Positions 51,260 through 59,188 of a stretch of 64,000 bases of DNA are shown one piece after another. The translations under genes were made by a program, and so were the position numbers. The stretch comes from an uncultured Bacteroidia bacterium. GTDB lineage: Bacteria; Bacteroidota; Bacteroidia; Bacteroidales; F082. The stretch lies in assembly GCA_902785755.1 (NCBI GenBank), contig CACZZO010000021.1, positions 1-64,000 on the forward strand. Reading direction: 5' to 3'. Under the pieces are notes generated by a model. It was not told the origin of the DNA. It made no database searches and saw only the letters and a list, made by a program, of their open reading frames with translations. Numbering within the stretch: the first letter of the stretch is position 1; the number at the start of each line of letters is the position of its first letter.

Positions 51260-51267
51260 CAAAAGTA
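51260..51267 (-). promoter_or_regulatory. -7 box of the yafQ-like module
   Basis: CAAAAGTA reads TACTTTTG on the minus strand, 22 bp before the antitoxin ATG and just outside the upstream gene's stop. Confidence 0.6.
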
Positions 51268-51270
51268 CAA

Positions 51271-52338
51271 CTATTTTTCGATATGGGAAGCGTTTCGTTC
51301 CAAATCAATGAAAACCGGCAAATGGTCACTAAATCCGCCGATGTAGCGCGGGCCAAGATAGGTGCGGAAAAGTTTCTTGCCATGATAGGTCTCGTCGTCC
51401 TCAAACAAGAAATCGGCATGGAAAATTCTCGCGCTACCTTCCTGATAATGAAGCCCTACCCTATCGTCCATCAAACCTTTTGTAACAATAATCTGGTCAA
51501 AAACCTGCCAGTCGGCTTGATGTTTCAAGGTGCCTTCAAAGCCCAAGCCCTCCGTTTTCCCAAACAAATTGACAAGGCAACCGTCCTCCATTTCTGAAGG
51601 ATGCCGCGCCCGAAGCACATCGTAGACGCTTGGGTCGGTGGGACAGTCGTTCAGGTCGCCCATCATAATGATTTTGGCCTGATAGCCTTCGGGCATGGAA
51701 GCGCAAATTGAGTCGACCTTGGCACGCAAAATCGCCGCCGAGCATGAGCGTGAGCCTACCGTTTCCAATTCACCGCTATACCTTGACGGCCAATGGTTTA
51801 CGAAAACATGTATCGTATCGGCATGTTCGACGCTGGAAGCGTCGACTCCAATGAACTTCGCATACAAAATATCCCTCGAATGATATGCCGTGTCCTCGGG
51901 ATTAACATACGGGAAAACCGCACTTTCCACCAATCGGAAATGGTCAAGTGAATACGCAATGGCCGGGTCGATGCCGCGTTTGTCGGGGCCTTCGTAATGC
52001 ACAAAGCGGTAGTTGTGCCTCTTCAAGGGCGTTTGCTCGAAAACCGCACTCAACACATACTCGTTCTCCACCTCACACATCCCAAAAATGCCAATGGGCC
52101 GATTCTCCGACATCGCCAAAATCGCCTTGTACATGTTGTTCCGCTTCTTGTAGAACCGCGCTTTCGTCCAATGCTGCATCCCGTCCTCGGTGAAGGCATT
52201 GTAGGACTTCGTGCTGTCCACAAACGGGTCGAAGAAGTTCTCCATGTTCCAGAAAGCGATGCGGATAGGAACTTCTTGAGCAGAAACAAATTTTGTCATT
52301 ACAAAGCACATCAAAAAGAGCAAGACTTTCTTTTTCAT
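51271..52338 (-). CDS. Exported endonuclease/exonuclease/phosphatase-family protein
   Basis: The 355-aa protein has a signal peptide (MKKKVLLFLMCFVMTKFVSA). EEP-fold metal and catalytic motifs are visible in order: IAFWNMENFFDP, GMCEVEN, HVFVNHWPSR, IMMGDLNDCPTDPSV and the terminal FSDHLPVFIDL. The family includes nucleases and lipid or sugar phosphatases; the substrate here cannot be told. It is expected in the periplasm or beyond. It is divergent from the thioredoxin-like gene. Confidence 0.88.
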   Translation of the reverse strand: MKKKVLLFLMCFVMTKFVSAQEVPIRIAFWNMENFFDPFVDSTKSYNAFTEDGMQHWTKARFYKKRNNMYKAILAMSENRPIGIFGMCEVENEYVLSAVFEQTPLKRHNYRFVHYEGPDKRGIDPAIAYSLDHFRLVESAVFPYVNPEDTAYHSRDILYAKFIGVDASSVEHADTIHVFVNHWPSRYSGELETVGSRSCSAAILRAKVDSICASMPEGYQAKIIMMGDLNDCPTDPSVYDVLRARHPSEMEDGCLVNLFGKTEGLGFEGTLKHQADWQVFDQIIVTKGLMDDRVGLHYQEGSARIFHADFLFEDDETYHGKKLFRTYLGPRYIGGFSDHLPVFIDLERNASHIEK

Positions 52339-52361
52339 AGCAGTTTCTGTATTATCCGCTG

Positions 52362-52389
52362 CAAATGTAGCGAAATGTTTTTACTTTTG
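52362..52389. promoter_or_regulatory. Divergent -7 boxes
   Basis: Minus strand: CAAATGTA at 52362-52369 (TACATTTG), 24 bp before the EEP ATG. Plus strand: TACTTTTG at 52382-52389, only four bases before the ATG at 52394, implying a leaderless or near-leaderless transcript. Confidence 0.6.
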
Positions 52390-52393
52390 CGCC

Positions 52394-53197
52394 ATGAAAC
52401 CAAAATTGGTACTCATATTGTGTCTGTTTGCAGCAAACCTCGGTCATGCGCAAAACGCCCATTTCTGGGACGGCATTGAAACCTTCGACGGCCCTACTGA
52501 TGAAAACCCCATTTTGGCAGCGCAAATCGATTTTTATTTCGACAAATTCGTTTCTCCCCTACCCGATTCCATCACATTGGAAATCAGCCGTTTGATTGAT
52601 AAGACAAACGACAATACCGAACTCCGCGATTTCATCCTTTGGCACTTGCTGGAGCGATACCGCCACCCCGAATACATGAGCCAAGACCAAGTGTTTGTCT
52701 GGCTCTATGACCAATACTTTTCCCAACTGGAAATCAAGGACTTGAACGCTACCAATCTTGCCATGATTCAGGAAAAGGCAGAGCGTTTTCGGAAGCTCGC
52801 GCTTTTCAACGTCGCACCTGACATCAAATTGAATGATTCCATTGATTTACAATCCATTGAAAGCAATTACACGGTGCTTTTTTTCTATGACCACGACTGC
52901 GACCTTTGCCATCAGGAAATGCGGGATTTGGACTCGGTTTGTACCGAACATCCTGATATTTCTGTGCTTGCCATCGACTTGAACATGGAAAGTTCGGGCG
53001 GAATTGCAATCCGCCCGAAAGGAAACCGGGATTTGAAATCCCCTATTCAATATCGTCGGATTTCAAATCCGTCGGAACTGATAGCGTTGTCCGATGCCTA
53101 TGACATCGAAACCACACCATTGATTTTCGTTTTGGACAAGGGCAAACGCATCATTGCCAAAAAGATACGGGCGCGACAGATTCCGTTGGTGCTATAA
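52394..53197 (+). CDS. Exported thioredoxin-like protein (DUF5106 type) with repeat-derived insert
   Basis: The 267-aa protein has a signal peptide ending near LGHAQ, an N-terminal helical domain (about 30-150) as in DUF5106 proteins, and a C-terminal thioredoxin-like fold: TVLFFYDHDCDLCHQEM with a CDLC redox pair, and IETTPLIFVLDKGKRI carrying the cis-Pro. Probably a periplasmic thiol-disulfide protein. Between the strand ISVLAIDLN and the helix ELIALSDAYDI, about 28 residues (SSGGIAIRPKGNRDLKS, PIQYRRISNP) are encoded by a palindromic repeat (52991-53077). This replaces sequence normally found in the fold, so activity may be altered. Confidence 0.75.
   Translation: MKPKLVLILCLFAANLGHAQNAHFWDGIETFDGPTDENPILAAQIDFYFDKFVSPLPDSITLEISRLIDKTNDNTELRDFILWHLLERYRHPEYMSQDQVFVWLYDQYFSQLEIKDLNATNLAMIQEKAERFRKLALFNVAPDIKLNDSIDLQSIESNYTVLFFYDHDCDLCHQEMRDLDSVCTEHPDISVLAIDLNMESSGGIAIRPKGNRDLKSPIQYRRISNPSELIALSDAYDIETTPLIFVLDKGKRIIAKKIRARQIPLVL
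52991..53077. repeat. Three tandem palindromes inside a coding sequence
   Basis: AGTTCGGGCGGA pairs with TCCGCCCGAA around ATTGCAA (52991-53019). GGGATTT-G-AAATCCC follows at 53028-53042, then CGGATTT-C-AAATCCG at 53057-53071. The first palindrome is the same type as the intergenic element at 10168-10199. The insert keeps the reading frame open. Confidence 0.8.
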
Positions 53198-53206
53198 ATT
53201 CCTGTC

Positions 53207-53292
53207 GCCCCTACGGGGCTAATTGGTCGCAATTGTTTGATTGTCGGCAGGGGTTTACACCACCTGCCTAAAATCTTTCGTCCCTACGGGAC
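53207..53292. repeat. CCCTACGGG-type repeat pair between convergent genes
   Basis: GCCCC-TAC-GGGGC (53207-53219) and GTCCC-TAC-GGGAC (53280-53292) bracket a third hairpin GGCAGG (53246-53251) / CCTGCC (53263-53268). The spacing suggests one mobile palindromic unit with two related ends. It fills the gap between the thioredoxin-like and kinase genes, so it could also terminate both. Confidence 0.7.
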
Positions 53293-54368
53293 TAACCCAA
53301 TAAAAATGCTCTCATTTCAGGAACACATTTTTCCGCTTCTTCAAACAACTTCCACTGCGCTCGCGTGCGCACCAGATTGTGGGTAGCGTACTTTATCTTA
53401 TAATAGGTGTTGCCGTTGATATAGTCCGTGAGGAAACGCACCGCCTGCATATAGGGGAACAATGTGGCTGCATATGGCAAATTCTCCTTCTCAATCGGCA
53501 GAAGGAATGAGTTTGTGCCTTCCAAATAGCCTTTCGCAAAGGCCTTGAAGATCTCCATGTTGAAGTGGATGTTGTCCAAATTCTGGTCGTCTTCTGCGCC
53601 TGTGTTGGCGGCAGAACGCAAAAAATCACCAAAGTCAGAAAAGATGAAACTTGGCATGACAGTATCCAAATCAATGACACACAGCACATTGCCATCCTTG
53701 TCGAAAAGCATGTTGTTCACCTTCGTGTCGCAATGGCAGATGCGTTTGGGCAACTTGCCTTCGCGATAAAGACGCTCGCCGAGGCACATTTCTTCGGCCT
53801 TTTCCCTGATTTTGTCCACAAACTTCTTCACCTCAACCTCGCGCATTTGCCCGATGCGGTCCTCTGCCACGGCATCCTCCATTTGTTTCAAGCGGAACTC
53901 AATATTGTGGAAATCGGGAATGATTTCACCAATCGGCGTTTCAAGGTCGGTCAACAGCGACTCGAAATCGCCGAAGGAACGGCCCGCATAATAGGCGTAT
54001 TCCGGCGTTACGGCCTCGTAAGTGTAACTGTCGGAAATGAAGTCCATCACACGCCAATATTTCCCATTTTCGACGATGTAAGTCTTGCCCGTGTCGGCTT
54101 TCAGGAAATGCAACACGCGGCGGTTAATGTCTTTAATGCTTTGACTCTCATATTTTTGCCGAATATGGCTCGTCACGGCTTCGATGTTGTTTTGCAACAT
54201 GTCAACATTGGTGAAAACGGCGTTGTTGATGCGTTGCAGCACATATTTTGGTTGGCCGTCCACCAAAATCTTATAGGTGTCGTTGATGAGTCCGTTGCCC
54301 AAAGGCGCAATGTTTTCGATGGTTTTCGGGTCGACGAAACGGCCCGCAATGGTGAAAAGTTCGTTCAT
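53292..54368 (-). CDS. Phosphotransferase (APH fold), N-acetylhexosamine kinase-like
   Basis: The 358-aa cytoplasmic kinase has NIAPLGNGLINDTYKI (nucleotide loop) and YVLQRINNAVF (ATP Lys strand). RICHCDTKVNNMLFD (catalytic loop, Asp near residue 210) and VLCVIDLDTVMP (metal-binding Asp) match NahK-type N-acetylhexosamine 1-kinases more than antibiotic kinases. Divergent to a GH109 alpha-N-acetylgalactosaminidase, so it probably phosphorylates GalNAc or GlcNAc released from mucin-type glycans. Aminoglycoside resistance is unlikely. Confidence 0.82.
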   Translation of the reverse strand: MNELFTIAGRFVDPKTIENIAPLGNGLINDTYKILVDGQPKYVLQRINNAVFTNVDMLQNNIEAVTSHIRQKYESQSIKDINRRVLHFLKADTGKTYIVENGKYWRVMDFISDSYTYEAVTPEYAYYAGRSFGDFESLLTDLETPIGEIIPDFHNIEFRLKQMEDAVAEDRIGQMREVEVKKFVDKIREKAEEMCLGERLYREGKLPKRICHCDTKVNNMLFDKDGNVLCVIDLDTVMPSFIFSDFGDFLRSAANTGAEDDQNLDNIHFNMEIFKAFAKGYLEGTNSFLLPIEKENLPYAATLFPYMQAVRFLTDYINGNTYYKIKYATHNLVRTRAQWKLFEEAEKCVPEMRAFLLG

Positions 54369-54435
54369 AAGGATAAAATTTTTGCGAAAATAGGAATTTT
54401 GTACTGATATTTGACTGCGTCGAAATATATTTTCC

Positions 54436-54443
54436 TAATTTTG
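54436..54443 (+). promoter_or_regulatory. -7 box of the GH109 gene
   Basis: TAATTTTG lies 22 bp before the ATG at 54466. No clear minus-strand -7 box for the divergent kinase was found. Confidence 0.6.
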
Positions 54444-54465
54444 TCCGCAAATTAATACTCACTCT

Positions 54466-55878
54466 ATGAAAAACAAGTTTTTACACCTCATCATCGGCCT
54501 CATTTTGTTGGCCTTCGCCACTTCATGCGGCGAGAAAAAGGAAACCGAAGTCCGCAACTACCGCATCATCGACCACACCATTGTTTTCGACGAACCGCAA
54601 CGCATTGAAGGACAGAAATCTGTGCTTCAATTCACTGTAGACCCTATCGAAAATGTCCGCCTCGGCTTCATCGGTCTTGGTATGCGCGGCCCCGATGCCG
54701 TCGACAGAATGACTTACATTGATGGCGTGACCGTCAATGCCCTTTGCGACATAGAGCCTGACCGCGTTGAAGCCGTACAAACCAAGATTTTGGAAGCCAA
54801 AGGCCTGCCGCGTGCAGCCGCCTACACGGGCAACGAAGGCTGGAAGGAACTTTGCGAGCGCGACGACATCGACCTCGTCTACATCTGCACCGACTGGAAA
54901 AACCACGTTCCGATGGCTGTCTACGCCATGCAACACGGCAAACATGTGGCAGTTGAAGTGCCTGCCGCCACCTCGATTGAGGAGTGCTGGCAACTCGTGG
55001 ACGTGGCCGAACAAACCCAACGCCACTGCATGATGCTCGAAAACTGCTGCTACGATTTTTTCGAACTGACCGCGCTTAACATGGCGCAACAAGGCATGTT
55101 CGGCGAACTCATCCACGGCGAAGGTGCTTACATCCACAACCTTGAGCCTTTTTGGCACGAATACTACGCCAATTGGCGTTTGGAGTTCAACCAAAACCAC
55201 GCTGGTGATGTTTACCCCACCCACGGCTTGGGACCTCTCTGTCAGGCATTTAACATCCACCGTGGCGACCGCATGAAGACCTTGGTCTGCATGAGCACGC
55301 CGTCCTACAACGGCAAGAAAATCGCCAAGGAGATGATGGGCGTGGACGACTTCGCCAACGGCGACATGACCACCACAATGATTCAAACAGAAAAGGGCAA
55401 GACCCTGCTCATCGAGCATAATGTCTACACTTACAGGCCTTACAATCGCCTATATCAACTTACTGGAACTGAAGGCTTTGCCAACAAATATCCAACGGCA
55501 GGTTTCACCGTTCTTGAGGACAAGTTGCCCGAAGGTTTCCTCGCCGAAGGTCAACACCTTAACCCACATGGCTTTGTACCCGCTGAGGTGCGCGACAAGA
55601 TTATGAAGGACTACCTCCACCCCATCGCGGTTGAAATCGAGGAAAAGGCCAAGGAGGTGGGAGGCCACGGCGGCATGGACTTCGTGATGGATTACCGCCT
55701 CATTTATTGCTTGCAACATGGCTTGCCGCTTGACCAAGACGTTTACGATGCCGCCGAATGGTCGTGCCTCGGCGAACTGACCGCAGCCAGCATCGAAAAC
55801 GGCGGAATGCCCGTGCAAATGCCCGACTTCACGCGCGGCGATTGGAATAAGGTTCAAGGGTATAGACATGCAAAATAA
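54466..55878 (+). CDS. GH109-type alpha-N-acetylgalactosaminidase lipoprotein
   Basis: The 470-aa protein has a lipoprotein signal (LLAFATSCGEK). NAD-binding Rossmann motif LGFIGLGMRGPDAVDRM begins near residue 66. VYICTDWKNH and HVAVEVPAATS follow, then MLENCCYD (near 190) and DVYPTHGLGP (near 250). These are signatures of GH109, a Gfo/Idh/MocA-fold family that removes alpha-GalNAc by an NAD-dependent redox mechanism. It is likely periplasmic or surface-anchored and acts on mucin O-glycans or related structures, paired with the divergent hexosamine kinase. Confidence 0.9.
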   Translation: MKNKFLHLIIGLILLAFATSCGEKKETEVRNYRIIDHTIVFDEPQRIEGQKSVLQFTVDPIENVRLGFIGLGMRGPDAVDRMTYIDGVTVNALCDIEPDRVEAVQTKILEAKGLPRAAAYTGNEGWKELCERDDIDLVYICTDWKNHVPMAVYAMQHGKHVAVEVPAATSIEECWQLVDVAEQTQRHCMMLENCCYDFFELTALNMAQQGMFGELIHGEGAYIHNLEPFWHEYYANWRLEFNQNHAGDVYPTHGLGPLCQAFNIHRGDRMKTLVCMSTPSYNGKKIAKEMMGVDDFANGDMTTTMIQTEKGKTLLIEHNVYTYRPYNRLYQLTGTEGFANKYPTAGFTVLEDKLPEGFLAEGQHLNPHGFVPAEVRDKIMKDYLHPIAVEIEEKAKEVGGHGGMDFVMDYRLIYCLQHGLPLDQDVYDAAEWSCLGELTAASIENGGMPVQMPDFTRGDWNKVQGYRHAK

Positions 55879-55906
55879 ACCTGATGGATCAAATTTTTGA
55901 ACAGTT

Positions 55907-57856
55907 TTATTTTGCCGCCACCGAGCGGAAGAAAATCTCTGCATCTTTCCAAACGGTGTAGTCGCGGGCATACAGCAGATTCAACTGGTTTAGGACATCG
56001 GGGTCGGTGTCCTTTTCCATATAAGAGGCAGGATTATAGACACCTCGGCGGATTTTGGGCAGCTTTTGCGTTTCGTCGGCAGGCGAACAATAACCCACCC
56101 AAGTCTTTCGGCCAAACAACACCGAAACGGCGTTCTTCAGGAACCTTACGGGCTGCTTCACCATCAAGGCCAATGGCAGCCAAAATATGATGCTGAATCC
56201 GCTCATCAACACATCAAAAAGGCGTTTGTTGCGACGGTTGGCCACGGTGTCAATCGCCTTAATGTCAACAGTATAGAGGTCGCCGCGTGTGTTGATGCTG
56301 TTGCTGCCGATAATGGACAGACTGTCTTCGGGAGCAATCTTGTAATCCACATTGGAGGCGTGCCAGTCCACCATCTTGTCGATGATGACCTGATGCGGCA
56401 CATCCTTCGAGCAGAAAATAACCTCCGTAATCTTGTAAATCTCAATGATGTCAGGCACTTGAGCAAGGTTGCCAATGAATCCTTCGGGAGCCTCGCCTTG
56501 CGTTTCCGAACTCACCAAACCGATGAAATCCGGCTTGATGGAAGTGCTTCCCAAAATGGCATTGACCCGCTGCGTTTCCTCCGGGCTGCCAATGACCAAA
56601 AAGCGTTTTTTATCCGTCCTTTTCGATTGGAAATTCTCGTTGCCCATCAAAATGCCGATGAAGCGCGTGAGGCTCATCTCCAAAGCCAACCAAATCATGC
56701 CGAAAAGAATCAAGGCTCGCGAAAAACGCAGTGTTTCAGGCAATAAGGCGTAAAGCACCAAAATCACCGCACTGCCGAAGGCCACTCCAAGGATAGCTTT
56801 CGCAATGCTGTAAGGTTTGTCGTAACCTCCTGTGAAATAAGTGGATAGCAACCAAATCAGGATATAAATCGGCAACACTGCGGCAAACAACGCCAAGGGA
56901 TAGGTGCCCGACCCGCCGTAGATGTTGCGTCCCCAAAAATAGCTGACGACCGCCAGACCGCCATAACCCAACACCGCATCGAGGAACGGAATGGCCGCCT
57001 TGTGGAAAAACTGCGACACCAACGCGAAAAACGCCTTGAGGTAGATGGCTATATTAATAAGGAATGAGAACGACCGCGCCCATGAGTTGCCAAAGTGCTT
57101 TTTGGCGAAAATCTCCATAGCGCGATAAAACACGAACACATAGTTGACGCTGGTTTTCTTGGTGCTCTCACCCTTGTAGTGGATGATGCGGGTTTCGGGG
57201 AAATAATAGTTTTTGTAGCCACCTTGCGTGATGCGATACGACAGGTCGATGTCCTCGCCATACATGAAAAAGGTCTCGTCAAGCAGGCCGACTTTGTCCA
57301 ACGTTTCCTTGCGCATGAGCATAAAGGCACCAGCCAAAATCTCCACTTCGTTGGTTTCGTCGTTGGAGAGATGGCCCATGTAATACCTTGCAAAACGCTT
57401 GCTATGCGGGAAGAGTTTGGCCAAGCCGAACATCTTGTAGAACGCCGTCTTCGCCGTAGGCAAACCGCGTTTCGATTCAGGCAAAAACTGTCCCTTGCCG
57501 TCCACCATCTTCACGCCGAGGCCACCCGCTTCAGGGTGACTATCCATGAAAGCGAGGCATTTGCTGAAAGTGTCGTCTTCAACTACCGTGTCGGGATTCA
57601 ACAAGAGCACATATTCCCCCGTGGAAACCTTGATGGCTTGGTTGTTGGCGCGACTGAAACCAACATTCTCCTTGTTGGCGATGACCTTCACCTCGGGAAA
57701 CTTCTGCGCCAGCATTTTCAATGAACCGTCAACGGAATTGTTGTCAACGACAAACACCTCACCCTCAATGCCTTGCATGGCGCGACGCACCGAATACAGG
57801 CATTGTTCAAGAAAGTATTCGACATTGTAATTGACGATGACGACAGACAGTTTCAT
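55907..57856 (-). CDS. Glycosyltransferase family 2 fused to a sugar-transferase-like membrane domain
   Basis: The 649-aa protein begins with a GT2 domain (about 1-270: VVIVNYNVEYFLEQCL, VVDNNSVDGSL, NKENVGFSRANNQAI, LLLNPDTVVEDD). About 300-400 contain several membrane helices. The C-terminal third has a Rossmann-like part (RFLVIGSPEETQRVNAIL) and an end resembling polyprenyl-phosphate sugar transferases (NKRLFDVLMSGFSIIFWLPL, VGYCSP). The catalytic Asp/Glu-rich end of a true sugar transferase is not obvious, so this part may be degenerate or regulatory. Probably acts in surface glycan synthesis. It starts 14 bp after the phosphatase stop. Confidence 0.78.
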   Translation of the reverse strand: MKLSVVIVNYNVEYFLEQCLYSVRRAMQGIEGEVFVVDNNSVDGSLKMLAQKFPEVKVIANKENVGFSRANNQAIKVSTGEYVLLLNPDTVVEDDTFSKCLAFMDSHPEAGGLGVKMVDGKGQFLPESKRGLPTAKTAFYKMFGLAKLFPHSKRFARYYMGHLSNDETNEVEILAGAFMLMRKETLDKVGLLDETFFMYGEDIDLSYRITQGGYKNYYFPETRIIHYKGESTKKTSVNYVFVFYRAMEIFAKKHFGNSWARSFSFLINIAIYLKAFFALVSQFFHKAAIPFLDAVLGYGGLAVVSYFWGRNIYGGSGTYPLALFAAVLPIYILIWLLSTYFTGGYDKPYSIAKAILGVAFGSAVILVLYALLPETLRFSRALILFGMIWLALEMSLTRFIGILMGNENFQSKRTDKKRFLVIGSPEETQRVNAILGSTSIKPDFIGLVSSETQGEAPEGFIGNLAQVPDIIEIYKITEVIFCSKDVPHQVIIDKMVDWHASNVDYKIAPEDSLSIIGSNSINTRGDLYTVDIKAIDTVANRRNKRLFDVLMSGFSIIFWLPLALMVKQPVRFLKNAVSVLFGRKTWVGYCSPADETQKLPKIRRGVYNPASYMEKDTDPDVLNQLNLLYARDYTVWKDAEIFFRSVAAK

Positions 57857-57870
57857 ACGTCACGGAAACA

Positions 57871-59040
57871 TTATTCAGGTTTGCTATCCAAATTGACTTT
57901 CACGGCATTGAAACGCCTACCATCGTTTTCAGGCAGGCCATCGCCGATGTTCTCCAAACCGCAGGCGTTCAATATCTTACCTTTGATGTCAGTGTTTTGC
58001 ATCCAACCCGTAAATTGCTCTGCACCCGGCCCGTAGGCGTACACCATCACGGGCAGACAGGTGTGGCTTCCAGTGGAATAATTGAAAACCATGTTGGTAT
58101 ATTTCCCTTTCGGGTCGGGCAAGGTCAGGCCGCCGGTTTCGTGGTCGGCAGTGACGACGACAAGCGTGTTGCCATGTTCCTCAGCGTAGTCCAAGGCCAA
58201 TTGGATGGCATTGCTGAAATCAACAACCTCATTGACCATCCAAGCTGAGTCGTTGCCATGACATGCGAAGTCGATTTGCGAGCCTTCCACCATGAGGAAG
58301 AAACCGTTTTCAGCATCGTCCAAAGTCTGCAAAGCCGTCTTCACGGCACGAGGCAGGAAGTCGCCACGCTTGGCAGCAGGCGGCATGTGATCGTCGTTGG
58401 CCAAAACCGCATACTTCTTGCAAGTCACATCAATATCGGCAAGGGTGTCGTACACTTTCCAGCCCAATTCGTTCTCCATGCGTTCAACAAGGTTGATGCC
58501 GTCCTTGCGCTGGTTGAAATGCTTCATGCCTCCTCCGATGGCCAAATTAATGTTTTTTGCCTCAGCCAATTGCAATGCGATTTCCTCATATTGGCGACGA
58601 TGTGGCACCTTGGCATAGAAACAAGCAGGCGTGGCATGGGTGATGTAGCTCGTCACCACAATGCCCGTTTCCTTGCCTTGCTCGGCAAAGACCTCAAGCA
58701 GGGTCTTTACGGGAATCGAGTCGGGATTCATGCCCACCATAGCGTTTCTGGTCTTGTGGTCGCTGGCCAAAGCCGTACCACCCGCCGCCGAGTCGGTGAT
58801 GTCGTTACTGGCCGAGTGTGTATCCACCACGCCGATGTAAGGGAACTTGGGGAAAACCAACTCCTGACGGGTGGCCAACATGCCGGCATAGACTTGCGGC
58901 AAAGCCGTTCCGTCACCGATGAAATAAATGACGTTCAATGCTTTAGGAGGTTCTTGGGCAATTACTTTTTTACTGCCAAATGAGGACAAAGTGCCCAAAA
59001 GTATCAGGGCAAAAAGGGAGTAAAGAGATAGTTTTTTCAT
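57871..59040 (-). CDS. Exported alkaline phosphatase
   Basis: From the ATG at 59040 the product is 389 aa with a signal peptide (SLYSLFALILLGTLSSFG). Metal site IGDGTALPQVYAG, nucleophile region TDSAAGGTALASDHKT (Ser near residue 84), EGSQIDFACHGND and TADHETGGL near residue 300 are the alkaline phosphatase set. Releases phosphate from periplasmic or extracellular monoesters. An in-frame extension to 59208 reads through a palindromic repeat and is not real. It is followed closely by the GT2 fusion. Confidence 0.93.
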   Translation of the reverse strand: MKKLSLYSLFALILLGTLSSFGSKKVIAQEPPKALNVIYFIGDGTALPQVYAGMLATRQELVFPKFPYIGVVDTHSASNDITDSAAGGTALASDHKTRNAMVGMNPDSIPVKTLLEVFAEQGKETGIVVTSYITHATPACFYAKVPHRRQYEEIALQLAEAKNINLAIGGGMKHFNQRKDGINLVERMENELGWKVYDTLADIDVTCKKYAVLANDDHMPPAAKRGDFLPRAVKTALQTLDDAENGFFLMVEGSQIDFACHGNDSAWMVNEVVDFSNAIQLALDYAEEHGNTLVVVTADHETGGLTLPDPKGKYTNMVFNYSTGSHTCLPVMVYAYGPGAEQFTGWMQNTDIKGKILNACGLENIGDGLPENDGRRFNAVKVNLDSKPE

Positions 59041-59077
59041 ATTGGATGGATTCAATTGTTCGACTGACAGCCGCTTG

Positions 59078-59164
59078 GCGTCTTTGCGAACACAGTGAAG
59101 CAATCCAAAGGACAAACTGCCAAAGTGGACTGCTTCGTTCCTCGCAGTGACGCAATGCGACAAA
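59078..59164. repeat. Intergenic inverted repeat (GAAGCAATCCA type)
   Basis: GAAGCAATCCA at 59097-59107 is inverted at 59126-59136 with one mismatch. The flanks (TCTTTGCGAACACAGT and GTTCCTCGCAGTGACGCAA) are those of a widespread short intergenic repeat that gives spurious peptides when translated. It lies between the phosphatase and transketolase genes. Confidence 0.7.
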
Positions 59165-59188
59165 ATAACAACATAAAAATTAGCCGTT

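Noticed and set aside
53292..54368. Aminoglycoside resistance kinase
   Set aside because: The APH fold is shared, but the CHCDTKVNNMLFD loop and the GH109 neighbour point to a hexosamine kinase.
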